The position numbers were made by a program, and so were the translations under genes. Positions 8,650 through 19,432 of a stretch of 64,000 bases of DNA are shown piece after piece. Origin of the DNA: Collinsella aerofaciens. Lineage in GTDB: Bacteria > Actinomycetota > Coriobacteriia > Coriobacteriales > Coriobacteriaceae. The notes under the pieces were generated by a model. The model ran no database searches, was not told the origin of the DNA, and worked only from the letters and a program-made list of their open reading frames with translations. The stretch covers positions 1-64,000 of the forward strand of contig NZ_WQPK01000002.1 in NCBI RefSeq assembly GCF_018785265.1. The letters run 5' to 3'. Position 1 is the first letter of the stretch. Every line of letters begins with the position of its first letter.

Positions 8650-10032
8650 TTACAGAGACGCGATCGTTGCATTTGCGCACTTAAGCGTACCGTCGGTGAC
8701 CGTCAGCGCCACACCCTGGCCCTGCTTATTGCAGAATCGAGCGTTAAGCGCAACATCATCGACAAAGATGGTCGCGATATCGTCGTCAACGACCAGGCGC
8801 ACATGATGAGTGCCCTCGCCCTTAAAGAACAACGGACGCTCGAGGCCCATGTTGTTGACCTGGAACCACGGATACTGGGGGGCCGCCGTAAACTCGAGCT
8901 TGCCCTCACGCAGGTTGGCGCGGAACTCATAGGCAAGACCGGACTCGGCGTCCTCGGCAAGCTTCACCGAGAAGCCGGCAGCGTCACCGGCGAGCTCGAT
9001 GTCGGCATCGAGCATATAGGTGGAACCGGCATCCGCGGCGAGCACCTGCTCGACCTTGCCCGACTCGCAGGAGAGCTCAAAGGTCTCGACTGCCTTAGCC
9101 TCGCCAAAGGCGCCAAGCATGCTGTCAGGAAGCTTGGTGCCGAGCGTTCCGTCGGCACGCTGAACGATCTCGAGGGGCATAAAGGTGCCACCCCACAGGT
9201 AAGAGCTGGGGTCGCCGCCCTCGTCACGCGTAGGAACCCAACCAAAGAGAACGCGGCGCTCGCCGTCAAATGCGGTACGCGCGGCATAGTACGCGCGGCC
9301 ATCGAAGGAATCGTCAGCAGGAGTGATCCAAGGACCGTTGATGGAGCGAGACATGCGGTAACGGGTCTTGTTGCCATCACTGTACTCGGAGAACACCAGA
9401 TACCACCAGTCGCCCATCTTAAAGAGATCAGGCATCTCGAACATGGTGTAAAGGCCCGGATTCCACCAGTCGCCCTGGAACTCCCAGGTATCCAGGTCCT
9501 TGGAGGTGAACTTGACCAGACGCCCGGTCATCAGACGCTTGTCCTCGCCCACGCGCGTGCCGAGGATGAGCATGTACTCTTCGTTCTCCTCATCCCAAAG
9601 CACAAAGGGATCGCGCCAGTTGCGGTCATCGTAACCTTCCTGGGGCGGAAGCAGCGTCTCGGCGATGTTCTTCTCCCACTTGACGGCGTCGTCACTCGTT
9701 GCGTGAAGAAGAACCTGCTTCATCAAGCGTGCGCGGACCTTATCGCGATTGCAACCAGTGTAGAGCGCATGGTACTTGTCGCCCACCTTAAACACCGTGC
9801 CGGCATAAACATACTGGTCGACTTCCTCGTCGCCGCCACGCTCAAGGCTCTCGCCAAAGTCTTTGTAATTGACGAAGTCCTTGGTCGTAGCGAGTGCCCA
9901 GCCAAACGGCTCTCCGAAAGGTCCGGGGTTACGCGTGTCACGCTGATGATAGAGATAGAACGTGCCGTCCTCGCCGTACGGCATGATGTCGCCTACCCAA
10001 ATTCCCTCAGGCTGGTAATACACCTTGTGCAT
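8650..10032 (-). CDS. GH32-like beta-fructosidase with divergent nucleophile motif
   Basis: A 460-residue protein of the five-bladed propeller GH32 type. The nucleophile Asp appears to be Asp15 in IWVGDIMPYG, where typical members have WMNDPNG; WRDPFV keeps the RDP triad and MFEMPDLF gives the acid/base Glu (EMPD instead of ECPD). The C-terminal part (from about residue 300) is a lectin-like beta-sandwich. It is probably active on fructosides other than plain sucrose-6-phosphate. It is first in the locus, directly behind a cluster of LacI-type operators, and has an AAAGGAAG ribosome site. Confidence 0.78.
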   Translation of the reverse strand: MHKVYYQPEGIWVGDIMPYGEDGTFYLYHQRDTRNPGPFGEPFGWALATTKDFVNYKDFGESLERGGDEEVDQYVYAGTVFKVGDKYHALYTGCNRDKVRARLMKQVLLHATSDDAVKWEKNIAETLLPPQEGYDDRNWRDPFVLWDEENEEYMLILGTRVGEDKRLMTGRLVKFTSKDLDTWEFQGDWWNPGLYTMFEMPDLFKMGDWWYLVFSEYSDGNKTRYRMSRSINGPWITPADDSFDGRAYYAARTAFDGERRVLFGWVPTRDEGGDPSSYLWGGTFMPLEIVQRADGTLGTKLPDSMLGAFGEAKAVETFELSCESGKVEQVLAADAGSTYMLDADIELAGDAAGFSVKLAEDAESGLAYEFRANLREGKLEFTAAPQYPWFQVNNMGLERPLFFKGEGTHHVRLVVDDDIATIFVDDVALNARFCNKQGQGVALTVTDGTLKCANATIASL

Positions 10033-10080
10033 CCGAGACTTCCTTTCTCACGAGATACTAACTCGGTACAACTGCAAGAT

Positions 10081-10161
10081 ATGTCAATCGTTTTCATATG
10101 TCAAACGTTTTCACACCAATACGTCTTTTCGCAGTTCCAGTCGTCGGCAAACGGTTGACAT
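10081..10161. promoter_or_regulatory. Three LacI-type operators in front of the GH32/PTS operon
   Basis: Two adjacent 17-mers, ATGTCAATCGTTTTCAT (10081-10097) and ATGTCAAACGTTTTCAC (10098-10114), plus an inverted copy CAAACGGTTGACAT (10148-10161), share the core ATGTCAA-N-CGTTT. A fourth copy precedes the lacI gene (11247-11263). Such CG-centred sites are typical of LacI/GalR proteins, and the adjacent regulator at 10217 is the obvious ligand. Confidence 0.75.
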
Positions 10162-10165
10162 ATGC

Positions 10166-10176
10166 CGGCGAACGGT
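10166..10176 (-). promoter_or_regulatory. ACCGTTCRCSG motif, sucrose locus
   Basis: Reads ACCGTTCGCCG on the minus strand, in the direction of the GH32/PTS operon, 51 bases before the 10098-10114 operator. It is a member of the recurring motif described in the findings. Confidence 0.5.
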
Positions 10177-10216
10177 CATCAGAGGTGTTTGAGGAATTCT
10201 TTTGGCACGGGATGAA

Positions 10217-11227
10217 CTACGCGGTTTTACCCTCAATGAGTTCAACGGGGAGCTTGATATTCGATTCGGGCTTTTCGCCGTTAATAAGAGCAATGATGGA
10301 TTGCGCCGCGAGCTCTCCGATGCGATCGATATCTTGGCGTACGGTTGTTAAGTCAGGCATAAACGTCATAGTGCGGCGGGCACCATCCGCGCCCACGACC
10401 TTAATATCGCCCGGAGCGCTCAAGCCGCGCTGCTTCATCACGTTAAGACAGATAGCCGCCATCGTGTCGTCTCCCGCAAAGATGCCGTCAATATCGGGGT
10501 TCTCATCGAGGATCTTCGCAACGACCGCGCTCTTTTCGTCGTCGGGCTTAACGAACTCGACCTCACGGACAAGCGCGGGCAAACCGGCCTGCTCAACAAC
10601 ATCGAGGTAGGCATCGGTACGCTTATTGGCAGGCATGCGCATGCGGCTATTGCTGCGCAGGCACAGGATGCGCGAACACCCGTCATCGATCAGGCGACGC
10701 GTGGCAAGTTCGCCGATACTATAGCTGTCGCTCGCAATCTGAACAGAGGCCTCGCCAAGGTCGCAGTCGATACCAACCAGACTCAAGCCCATCTCGGCAT
10801 ACGCCTCGGCACCGATATTAAGCGAGTTGACGATGACGCCATCAACCATATTGCGTCGAAGCATGTCGATATAAGAGCGCTCAAGCTCGGGTCGATTGGC
10901 GCTATTGCACAGCAGCATCTTAAAACCGTTTTCGGCCAGGGTATGCTCAATGACTTGAACCACTTGGGCATGAAACGGACTGCTGACATAGGGGACGATC
11001 ATACCGATAAGATTCAGGCGACCGTTGAGCATGGCACGAGCGATATCGTTGGGCGTATAGTTGATGCGCTTCATCGCGGCATGGACCTTATCGCGGGTCT
11101 CTTGGCTAATATAGCCACGATTATTAAGCACACGAGATACCGTAGTAGGCGAAACCCCCGCCACCGCCGCAACTTCCTTGATGCCAGGCTTAGCCGTATC
11201 CTTAGAACGAGCACTCTCGCGAGCCAT
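10217..11227 (-). CDS. LacI family regulator of the sucrose/fructan locus
   Basis: A 336-residue repressor. The N-terminal helix-turn-helix is VSPTTVSRVLNNRGYIS, with the hinge helix at about residue 50-60; a periplasmic-binding-protein-like sugar-sensing domain follows. It lies upstream of, and on the same strand as, the GH32-EIIBC-GH32 genes, with its own operator-like site ATGTCATACGTTTACAT at 11247-11263 suggesting autoregulation. The ATG at 11227 is preceded by GGGGGAGGG. Its inducer is probably a fructoside or its phosphate; this is inferred from neighbours only. Confidence 0.88.
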   Translation of the reverse strand: MARESARSKDTAKPGIKEVAAVAGVSPTTVSRVLNNRGYISQETRDKVHAAMKRINYTPNDIARAMLNGRLNLIGMIVPYVSSPFHAQVVQVIEHTLAENGFKMLLCNSANRPELERSYIDMLRRNMVDGVIVNSLNIGAEAYAEMGLSLVGIDCDLGEASVQIASDSYSIGELATRRLIDDGCSRILCLRSNSRMRMPANKRTDAYLDVVEQAGLPALVREVEFVKPDDEKSAVVAKILDENPDIDGIFAGDDTMAAICLNVMKQRGLSAPGDIKVVGADGARRTMTFMPDLTTVRQDIDRIGELAAQSIIALINGEKPESNIKLPVELIEGKTA

Positions 11228-11246
11228 AGCACCCTCCCCCATCAAC

Positions 11247-11263
11247 ATGTCATACGTTTACAT
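11247..11263. promoter_or_regulatory. LacI-type operator before the sucrose-locus regulator
   Basis: ATGTCATACGTTTACAT matches the ATGTCAA-N-CGTTTTCA operators at 10081-10161 in most positions and lies 20 bases before the lacI start codon. This suggests autoregulation. Confidence 0.6.
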
Positions 11264-11405
11264 ACGAACAAAGCATACCCCAACAAGAGCGGGAAGACGG
11301 TAACAGTACAAGTAAGTAAACGACTCATCCAAATAATTAGGAGAGTTCCGCCTAAAGGGTGACTACACAGGACCCCCGCCGGGGCTGTTTGGGCTACCTC
11401 CCAAA

Positions 11406-11475
11406 ACATTCCGCAGGACGCAAAGAGGCTCGCCGCACGAAGTGCGCAGCGAGCCTCTTTGCATGTCCGAGGACA
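11406..11475. repeat. Hairpin H1 with conserved internal-loop motifs
   Basis: Inner stem 11416-11433 pairs with 11449-11468 (GGAC...GCAAAGAGGCTCGC type). It is flanked on the 5' side by ACATTCCGCA (11406-11415) and on the 3' side by CGAGGACA, the same two motifs that flank the inner stems of H2 and H3. The outer stem is largely missing on the 3' side. Its 5' leader (CCTAAAGG-N-GAC, from about 11351) resembles that of H2, so it looks like a decayed duplicate of H2. Confidence 0.6.
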
Positions 11476-11499
11476 CCAATTTAATTTAGCGTGGTTCCC

Positions 11500-11641
11500 T
11501 AAAGGACGACAACGCAGGAGACCCGGCAAGGCCGGGAGCACTTTGTCTCGCAAACATTCCGCAGCCGCGAAGCGGCGAGGACGTTTGAGAGGCAAAGTGC
11601 GTAGGCCTTACCGGGTCTCCGGTGGGAGTTGAGTCCCTTTA
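11500..11641. repeat. Hairpin H2 downstream of the pfl operon
   Basis: An imperfect palindrome of about 140 bases whose outermost pairs include the grcA stop codon. Outer stem elements are GGAGACCCGG/CCGGGTCTCC and GCACTTTG/CAAAGTGC; a central GCCGC-GAA-GCGGC hairpin is enclosed by AACATTCCGCA on one side and GAGGACGTT on the other. It probably ends the pflB-grcA transcript (no long T-run) and/or protects its 3' end. See H1 and H3. Confidence 0.65.
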
Positions 11642-11890
11642 GAACTTGTCGTGGAAGGTACGCGCAATGACCTCGTCCTGCTGCTCCTTGGTGAGCGTGT
11701 GGAAGTTCACGGCATAGCCGGAAACGCGGATGGTCAGCTGCGGGTACTTCTCGGGGTGAGCCTGAGCGTCAAGCAGCGTCTCACGGTTGAAGACGTTGAT
11801 GTTCAGGTGGTGGCCACCCTTCTCGGCGTAAGCGTCGAGCATGTGGACCAGGTTATCGGCCTGGGTCTCGGAAACTTCAGAAACCTTCAT
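11639..11890 (-). CDS. grcA: Stand-alone glycyl-radical domain of pyruvate formate-lyase (GrcA-like)
   Basis: An 83-residue protein equal to the C-terminal glycyl-radical domain of PFL: it contains [16 protein letters not shown] and the radical-site sequence RVSGYAV with Gly58. In E. coli this segment is the end of PflB and is duplicated as the repair protein GrcA/YfiD. Here it follows a PFL core that lacks the domain, so it should be an essential subunit rather than a spare. It has its own GAAGGAG ribosome site and is separated from the core gene by 85 bases with two small hairpins (about 11915-11935 and 11951-11975). The radical should be installed by PflA (3473-4291). Confidence 0.92.
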   Translation of the reverse strand: MKVSEVSETQADNLVHMLDAYAEKGGHHLNINVFNRETLLDAQAHPEKYPQLTIRVSGYAVNFHTLTKEQQDEVIARTFHDKF

Positions 11891-11975
11891 AATGTGTCTC
11901 CTTCGATTAATAGGCGCCGGCCGAAACCGGCGCGCTAATCAGTAATCGTTATTGTTAGTATAGCACTAACAATAG
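11891..11975 (-). promoter_or_regulatory. Hairpin-bearing gap between pflB core and grcA
   Basis: On the minus strand, ATTGTTAGT-GCTAT-ACTAACAAT forms a perfect 9-base-pair hairpin just after the core stop codon. A GC-rich hairpin built on GCGCCGG/CCGGCGC follows, then GAAGGAG and the grcA ATG. The layout suggests mRNA processing or partial termination that sets the ratio of radical domain to core. Confidence 0.55.
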
Positions 11976-14027
<2,052 letters not shown>

Positions 14028-14422
14028 TGTGTAACCACGCTCCTAGTTACGTGTTATGCGGCGCTCTCTCACACCGCTGCTTATTGAATTCTTGAATGTT
14101 CGGCTTGCACTACCGGCTTCTTCCGTTCTTCACCACACGTTGGTGCAGAGAAAAACGTTTGTCCACCTTGGAACTACAACCCAAAACCCAAGATTTCACC
14201 CGTTTGAGAAGGATAACATAGCGACCCTCTCCATCTGGGCTGTTATATGTTTCTTTTTTTATATCATAAGGGCGTTTTTTACAAACCCGCAGGAAATGCG
14301 AGCGCGGACAGCTACCGTTCACCGATTTGTATGTTATTTTTCCTTGCCTTTGTACGACGTTCGCTCTAGCTGTTATGCCAGCTTTAGCAGGGTAAAGTGT
14401 CCCAGAGACCCTACAGAAACTG
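14028..14422. other. pflB upstream region
   Basis: A 395-base noncoding stretch holding the pflB promoter. An AT-rich patch (about 14235-14285) and the motif ACCGTTCACCG at 14314-14324 are the only elements I can point to. Here the motif lies on the strand opposite to the gene, unlike at the sugar loci. Confidence 0.4.
14314..14324 (+). promoter_or_regulatory. ACCGTTCRCSG motif, pflB upstream region
   Basis: A perfect ACCGTTCACCG copy followed by ATTTG, very like the copies at 41572 and 59116. It is oriented away from pflB. Confidence 0.45.
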
Positions 14423-14456
14423 CAGGGCGGCCACGGGATCCCCCGTGGCCGCCCTG
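14423..14456 (-). terminator. Terminator-like hairpin after the KDG permease gene
   Basis: CAGGGCGGCCACGGG pairs perfectly with CCCGTGGCCGCCCTG across a 4-base loop, 38 bases past the permease stop. A short TTTTTA follows on the plus strand side. A very stable hairpin with only a weak T-run on the minus strand. Confidence 0.6.
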
Positions 14457-14494
14457 TGGCGTAGCTAGTTTTTAGCTTTGATTGCCGTTTGGCA

Positions 14495-15511
14495 TTAGGC
14501 GGCTGAGGCGGCCTTGTCGGTCGTTGCCTTGCCGTTGCTCTGCTGGCCCTCAAAATGCTTGTAGCACCAGCTGGTGACCAGCGGGGTCAAAATGGCCGTC
14601 ACGATTGCGCAGGCGGCAACCTGTGCCGTAGCCGTCGCGAGCACGGCGCCACCGTACAAGGCCTCGTTGACGCTTGCCATGGCAGCAGGCGTGGCCACAT
14701 TGGCTCCGGCGCAGCTCGAAATGGCCGCACCTGCGACACCCGTACCGCCCGTGAGCTTATCGACCGCGATAACGGGAATTGCAAAGACCACCGAGCAGAT
14801 CACGCCGAGCAGAATACCGGGAAGACCGCCATTAATGAGCTGGCCAAAGGTCATGGTCGAGCCCATGGCAAAGAAGACGAGCACGATGACGGCGGAAAGT
14901 GCCGGTGCCATCATCTTCTTAAAGCTGGGGAACAGGTTACCTAGAATAATGCCGACGACGATCGGCAGGATGGCACCCACGAGCGACCAGCCGATCGGAG
15001 CCTGGCCGGCAGCGCCGAGCACGATCATCGTGACCGGAGGGCCGACAACGAGCGTGGTGATTGCGACAGCGCCACGCTCGGCCTCGTTGCCCATGGTGCC
15101 CATCAGTCCAGCGTACATAGCATTGTTGGCGCCGGTGCAAGCCGCCAGCATCACCATGGCAGAGATGCCAAACAGGTTGTCGTTGAACACATAAAGAATG
15201 AGCAGCGACACGGCAACGACCACGATTTGCTTGACGGCGATGATGATGGCACCGCGGGCAGCGGCGGCAGGAGCACTCTTAAACGAAATCGTCGTACCGA
15301 CGATAAGCAAAAAAGCGCCCACGAGCGGGCCTGCACCCTGCTGGGTCATGCCAAGCGTAAAGCTGCCGAGCGTTTTGAACAGGTCGGGGAATAGCGTGTT
15401 GAGCAGGCAGCCCAACAAAAGCGGCACCAAAATATTGGCACCCGGGATGGAGGACATCTTAAAGAACGGCTCCTTTGCCGCCGGCGCCTCCACCGCAGTC
15501 GATTCACTCAT
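14495..15511 (-). CDS. kdgT: 2-keto-3-deoxygluconate permease family transporter
   Basis: A 338-residue membrane protein with about ten hydrophobic segments. It matches the KdgT family through the GANILVPLLLGCLLNTLFP start, the TTISFKSAP segment, the AACTGANNAMYAGLMG signature and AGANVATPAA near the C-terminus. The family moves 2-keto-3-deoxygluconate or related sugar acids with protons. It has an AAAGGAG site before the ATG. It follows an SDR dehydrogenase gene with a hairpin-containing 110-base gap; a pectin/uronate or ketosugar-acid role is inferred from that pair. Confidence 0.85.
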   Translation of the reverse strand: MSESTAVEAPAAKEPFFKMSSIPGANILVPLLLGCLLNTLFPDLFKTLGSFTLGMTQQGAGPLVGAFLLIVGTTISFKSAPAAAARGAIIIAVKQIVVVAVSLLILYVFNDNLFGISAMVMLAACTGANNAMYAGLMGTMGNEAERGAVAITTLVVGPPVTMIVLGAAGQAPIGWSLVGAILPIVVGIILGNLFPSFKKMMAPALSAVIVLVFFAMGSTMTFGQLINGGLPGILLGVICSVVFAIPVIAVDKLTGGTGVAGAAISSCAGANVATPAAMASVNEALYGGAVLATATAQVAACAIVTAILTPLVTSWCYKHFEGQQSNGKATTDKAASAA

Positions 15512-15570
15512 ATATATATCTCCTTTGGATGCATGCGAATCGTAGCCGCACGCGCCTATATCAGAAAGAA

Positions 15571-15602
15571 GGCGACGGTCCCGAGTCGCAGGAGCCGTCG
15601 CC
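15571..15602 (-). terminator. Hairpin between SDR and permease genes
   Basis: GGCGACGG (15571-15578) and CCGTCGCC (15595-15602) form an 8-base stem with a 16-base loop in the intercistronic gap. There is no T-run, so an mRNA-processing or attenuating element is as likely as a terminator. Confidence 0.4.
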
Positions 15603-15621
15603 GAACAATCGTCGTGGGGTA

Positions 15622-16371
15622 TTACCCGTCCAGGACGATGCCGCCGTCGCAGTCACCGATCTCGCCGTTCACGAAGCTGGCGAGGTCGGAAGCGAAGAAC
15701 AGCACCATCTGCGCAGGCTCGCTGGCCTGGGCGGCGCGGCCCAGAGGAATACCGTTGATGATGCGCTGAGAGTTCTCGTCAGAGAGAATCGAGGTCATGT
15801 CGGTAAGCGTGAGCGACGGGCACACAGCGTTGCAGCGGACGCCGAACTTACCGCCCTCCTTGGCGACCGCCTTGGTAAGGCCATTGACACCGGCCTTGGA
15901 GCTCGCGTAGGCCGCGGTGCCGAGCAGGCCGCCACCGATCTTGCCAGCGACAGAGCTCACGTTGACGATAGTGCCGGCATGGGCCGCCTTAAAGTGCGGG
16001 TACACGGCGTTCATCATAGTGAAGGTACCGTTGAGGTTGATGTCGATGGTGCGACGCCACTCGGTGTCATCGATCTCGTCGAACTTCTTGGTGCTGATGA
16101 CGCCAGCGCAGTTGATCAGGATGTTGGTTTGCGGCAGGTCCGTAAAAATCTGCTCGACGGTCTCGCGCGCCTTGGGTGCATCGGCGACATCGAGCTGATA
16201 GAACTTGTTGCCCTCGCCAAGCTCGGCCACCGCGGCCTCGCCCTTAGCAGCGTTCCTTGCGATGAGCGCGACGTGTCCGCCGCCCGCAACGATGCCCTTG
16301 GCAATCTCGAGGCCAATGCCCTGAGTGCCGCCGGTAACGATCGCGGTTTTGCCCGTGAAGTCAAATGCCAT
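15622..16371 (-). CDS. Short-chain dehydrogenase/reductase
   Basis: A 249-residue classical SDR. The cofactor motif TGGTQGIG lies near residue 14; NCAG at about residue 89, the catalytic Ser in VNVSSVAG and YASSK (YxxxK) complete the active site, and the CDGG-containing end is typical. Together with the KDG-type permease it may be a 2-keto-3-deoxygluconate/5-keto-sugar oxidoreductase (KduD-like). Fatty-acid FabG-type activity is less likely without other fab genes. It is the first gene of the two-gene unit, with GGAG close to the ATG. Confidence 0.82.
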   Translation of the reverse strand: MAFDFTGKTAIVTGGTQGIGLEIAKGIVAGGGHVALIARNAAKGEAAVAELGEGNKFYQLDVADAPKARETVEQIFTDLPQTNILINCAGVISTKKFDEIDDTEWRRTIDINLNGTFTMMNAVYPHFKAAHAGTIVNVSSVAGKIGGGLLGTAAYASSKAGVNGLTKAVAKEGGKFGVRCNAVCPSLTLTDMTSILSDENSQRIINGIPLGRAAQASEPAQMVLFFASDLASFVNGEIGDCDGGIVLDG

Positions 16372-16619
16372 GACTCCAACCCCCTTGATTCAGGTGTCTC
16401 CTTGCGGGAAGTTGGAGCATCGCACGTGGCGATAAATGAGTCCCAGTCGTCATGGTGGTGACAACCCCTCGCCTAACCGCGGGAATAATAGTTCTTTGAA
16501 ACGCTTCAGCGATTGAATTTTTTACTCTTTATGCGCTCTTTATATTGCCCACTGCATGAGACCCGAATACGCGGGTATCATCTTTCACCGAAAATAGTTT
16601 CTAGTGTTAGGGGTTTTCG

Positions 16620-17069
16620 GTGGAAGATACCGATTTCCATGAGCTTGGGCGTCAGCTCTTTACCGAGTTTGGCAGCATGCACCAGCGCGTTTCGCGCTTT
16701 GCCGACCAGGCTCTGGGTGGCGAGATGGCCGTCATGCGCGCCCTCATGCGCGCCGGCGGCTCGCTCACGCCGAGCGAACTCGCCGATCGTGCCTGGGTCT
16801 CGAGCGCCCGTATCGCCAATATCCTGCGCGCCCTCGAGGCCAAGGGTTGGGTCGAGCGCGAGCACTCAAAGACCGACCGTCGTCGCGTACACGTCACGGT
16901 GACCGACAAGGGATTCCAGGTCATCGAAATCAAACGCCGGGAATTCGAGGACCGCACCGCGGCCTTCCTCGAGCAGCTCGGCGAAACAGATACCCAGGAG
17001 ATGGTGCGCCTTCTAAGACGTGCCAACGAAATTATCGACCGCAATCAAGAAAGGAGAGATGCCGAGTGA
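16620..17069 (+). CDS. MarR family transcriptional regulator
   Basis: A 149-residue winged-helix regulator: the LTPSELADRAWVSSARIANIL recognition region (about residues 50-70) and the KTDRRRVHVTVTDKG wing are typical of MarR. The GTG start has AGGGG 7 bases upstream. Its stop overlaps the start of the downstream ABC exporter gene by four bases (GTGA), so it almost certainly controls the exporter operon and itself. The ligand is unknown. Confidence 0.9.
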   Translation: MEDTDFHELGRQLFTEFGSMHQRVSRFADQALGGEMAVMRALMRAGGSLTPSELADRAWVSSARIANILRALEAKGWVEREHSKTDRRRVHVTVTDKGFQVIEIKRREFEDRTAAFLEQLGETDTQEMVRLLRRANEIIDRNQERRDAE

Positions 17070-19432
17070 GGATTCTCAAGCTCTTTAAAAAACATATCCT
17101 GGCACTGTTCGCAGCTATCGTACTTATCGTAATCAGCTGCAACGCCGATCTGGCGCTGCCTACCTATATGAGCGACATCGTCGACGTGGGCGTGCAGCAA
17201 GGCGGCATCGCCTCGCCCGTGCCCGACACCATTCGCGCCGAATCGCTCGACGACCTCGAACTCTTCATGAGCTCCAAGGACGCCAAGGCTGTGGAGGCCG
17301 TGTTTAGCAAGGCGGACAATAACGGCATTCGAACGTACAAGGGCACCGAGGAGGAGCGTGCCGACGGCGGCAAGATTGCCGACATCATGAGCCTGCCCGA
17401 GACTGTCGTCCTTTCGTTCAACCAGGGTATTGACGCCAACTCCATGGGTGACATGATGGGCACGTCCGGTGAGAAAGACAACAGCGGCGCCCAGGCCATG
17501 CCCACGCCCGAGCAGATGGCGGCGATGACGCCCGAGCAACTCGCCGAGATGCAGCAGAAGGCCGCTGCGGCGCAGAACATGCAAAAACAGATTGATGCCG
17601 ACGGTGGCAAGATCACCATGAAGAGCCTGCGCCTGGGTGTCGAGGGCGGTCTGGTAGACCAAAGCAAGCTCGTCGAGGGCGCCAACCAAATGGCGGACAA
17701 AATGGGCTCCATGTCGGGCTCCATCGTCACCCAGCGCGCCGTGAGCTATGTACAGGACGAGTACAAGGCACAGGGCATCGACCCCGCCGACGTGCAGAAC
17801 GCCTACCTGAGCCACATGGCGACCACGATGTTTGGGCTGTGCCTGGTGTCGCTCGTCGCCACCATTCTGACCGGTGCCGTGGCGTCGCGCACCGCCTGCT
17901 CCATCGCCCGCGACCTGCGTCGCGAGACCTTCAACAAGGTTATGCACTTCTCGCCGGCCGAGGTGGGCAAGTTTAGCCAGGCCTCGCTCATCACCCGCTG
18001 CACCAACGATATTCAGCAGATCCAGATGGCCGCAACCCTGTTTATCCGCATGTGCCTGATGGCCCCCGTCATGGGCATCGTCGCCGTCATGCGCGTCCTG
18101 GCCAACCACACCGGTCTGGAGTGGACCATCGCCGTGGCCATCATCGCGGTTTCGGCCGTTGTCGGCGTGCTCATGGGCCTCACCATGCCCAAGTTCAAAA
18201 AGATGCAGAGCTTTGTGGACCGCGTGAACCTTACCGCCCGCGAGCTGCTCGACGGCCTTATGCCCATCCGCTCGTTCAACCGCGAGGAACATGAGCTCGA
18301 GCGTTTTGACAAGGCTTCGCTCGACCTGATGACCACGCAGCTCTACACCAACCGCGCCATGAGCTTTATGATGCCGCTCATGATGCTTGTCATGAACTGC
18401 ATCACCGTGCTTATCGTCTGGTTTGGCGCGCAGGGCGTGTCCGACGGCGTGATGCAGGTCGGCAACATGATGGCGTTTATCTCCTACACCATGCAGATCG
18501 TCATGGCGTTTATGATCCTCACCATGGTTTCGGTCATCCTGCCCCGTGCCGAGGTCGCAGCCGAGCGCGTGGAAGAGGTCATCACCTGCCCCACGAGCAT
18601 CAACGACCCCGCCTCGCCCAAACTGCCCGCGGCCAGCGCGCCGCGCGGTGAGCTCACCTTCCGCGACGTGAGCTTCCAGTATCCCGATGCCCGCGCCGAT
18701 GTCATCAGCGGCGTGAACTTCACCACGCATGCCGGTCAGATGCTCGGCATCATTGGCTCCACGGGCTCGGGCAAGTCCACGCTCGTGCAGCTGATTCCGC
18801 GCCTGTACGACGTCACGGGCGGCAGCATTTCGCTCGACGGCATCGACGTGCGCGACATGACCCTTTCCGAGCTACGCCGACGCATCGGTTATATTCCGCA
18901 GCAGGGTCGTCTATTCTCGGGTACCGTCGAGAGCAACCTCAAGTTTGCCGGCGACATGGTGAGTGACGAGGATATGCGCCAGGCAGCACGCGTCGCCCAG
19001 GCGGAGGACTTTATCGCCGAGCGCGAGGACGGGTACGACTCCCCTATCAGCCAGGGCGGCTCCAATGTTTCGGGTGGTCAGCGCCAGCGTCTGGCCATCG
19101 CCCGCGCGTTGGCCAAAAAGCCCGAGGTCGTGGTGTTCGATGACTCGTTTAGTGCCCTCGACTACAAGACCGACGCGCGCCTACGCGAGGAGCTGGCCAA
19201 AAACGTTACCGACGCCGCGCTCGTGGTCGTGGCCCAGCGCATCGCGACCATCATGCACGCCGACCAGATCATCGTGCTCGACGACGGCCACGTAGTGGGC
19301 ACCGGCACGCACGAGGAGCTGCTGCGCAGCTGCCCGGCGTACCTGGAGATCGCACAGTCGCAGCTTTCCGCCGAGGAGCTGGGGCTTACCCAAGAAGAAA
19401 TTGCAGCCGTCATGGAAGGAGGCGAGCGCTAA
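17066..19432 (+). CDS. Heterodimeric ABC exporter subunit with degenerate ATP site and large extracytoplasmic insertion
   Basis: A 788-residue ABC half-transporter (membrane domain then ATPase). Walker A is GSTGSGKST, the signature is VSGGQ and Walker B reads VVVFDDSFSALD: the usual catalytic Glu is Asp, as in the non-hydrolysing site of heterodimeric exporters. A stretch of about 200 residues is inserted after the first membrane segment (about residues 45-250), with Met/Gln/Ala-rich sequence. That makes it much longer than its 618-residue partner. The GTG start overlaps marR, with AAGGAG 9 bases ahead. Probably a drug or peptide exporter. Confidence 0.9.
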   Translation: MRILKLFKKHILALFAAIVLIVISCNADLALPTYMSDIVDVGVQQGGIASPVPDTIRAESLDDLELFMSSKDAKAVEAVFSKADNNGIRTYKGTEEERADGGKIADIMSLPETVVLSFNQGIDANSMGDMMGTSGEKDNSGAQAMPTPEQMAAMTPEQLAEMQQKAAAAQNMQKQIDADGGKITMKSLRLGVEGGLVDQSKLVEGANQMADKMGSMSGSIVTQRAVSYVQDEYKAQGIDPADVQNAYLSHMATTMFGLCLVSLVATILTGAVASRTACSIARDLRRETFNKVMHFSPAEVGKFSQASLITRCTNDIQQIQMAATLFIRMCLMAPVMGIVAVMRVLANHTGLEWTIAVAIIAVSAVVGVLMGLTMPKFKKMQSFVDRVNLTARELLDGLMPIRSFNREEHELERFDKASLDLMTTQLYTNRAMSFMMPLMMLVMNCITVLIVWFGAQGVSDGVMQVGNMMAFISYTMQIVMAFMILTMVSVILPRAEVAAERVEEVITCPTSINDPASPKLPAASAPRGELTFRDVSFQYPDARADVISGVNFTTHAGQMLGIIGSTGSGKSTLVQLIPRLYDVTGGSISLDGIDVRDMTLSELRRRIGYIPQQGRLFSGTVESNLKFAGDMVSDEDMRQAARVAQAEDFIAEREDGYDSPISQGGSNVSGGQRQRLAIARALAKKPEVVVFDDSFSALDYKTDARLREELAKNVTDAALVVVAQRIATIMHADQIIVLDDGHVVGTGTHEELLRSCPAYLEIAQSQLSAEELGLTQEEIAAVMEGGER

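Noticed and set aside
11891..11975. Frameshift or sequencing error as the reason for the split PFL
   Set aside because: The two parts are separated by 85 bases with hairpins and a strong separate ribosome site plus ATG; no small indel would join them.
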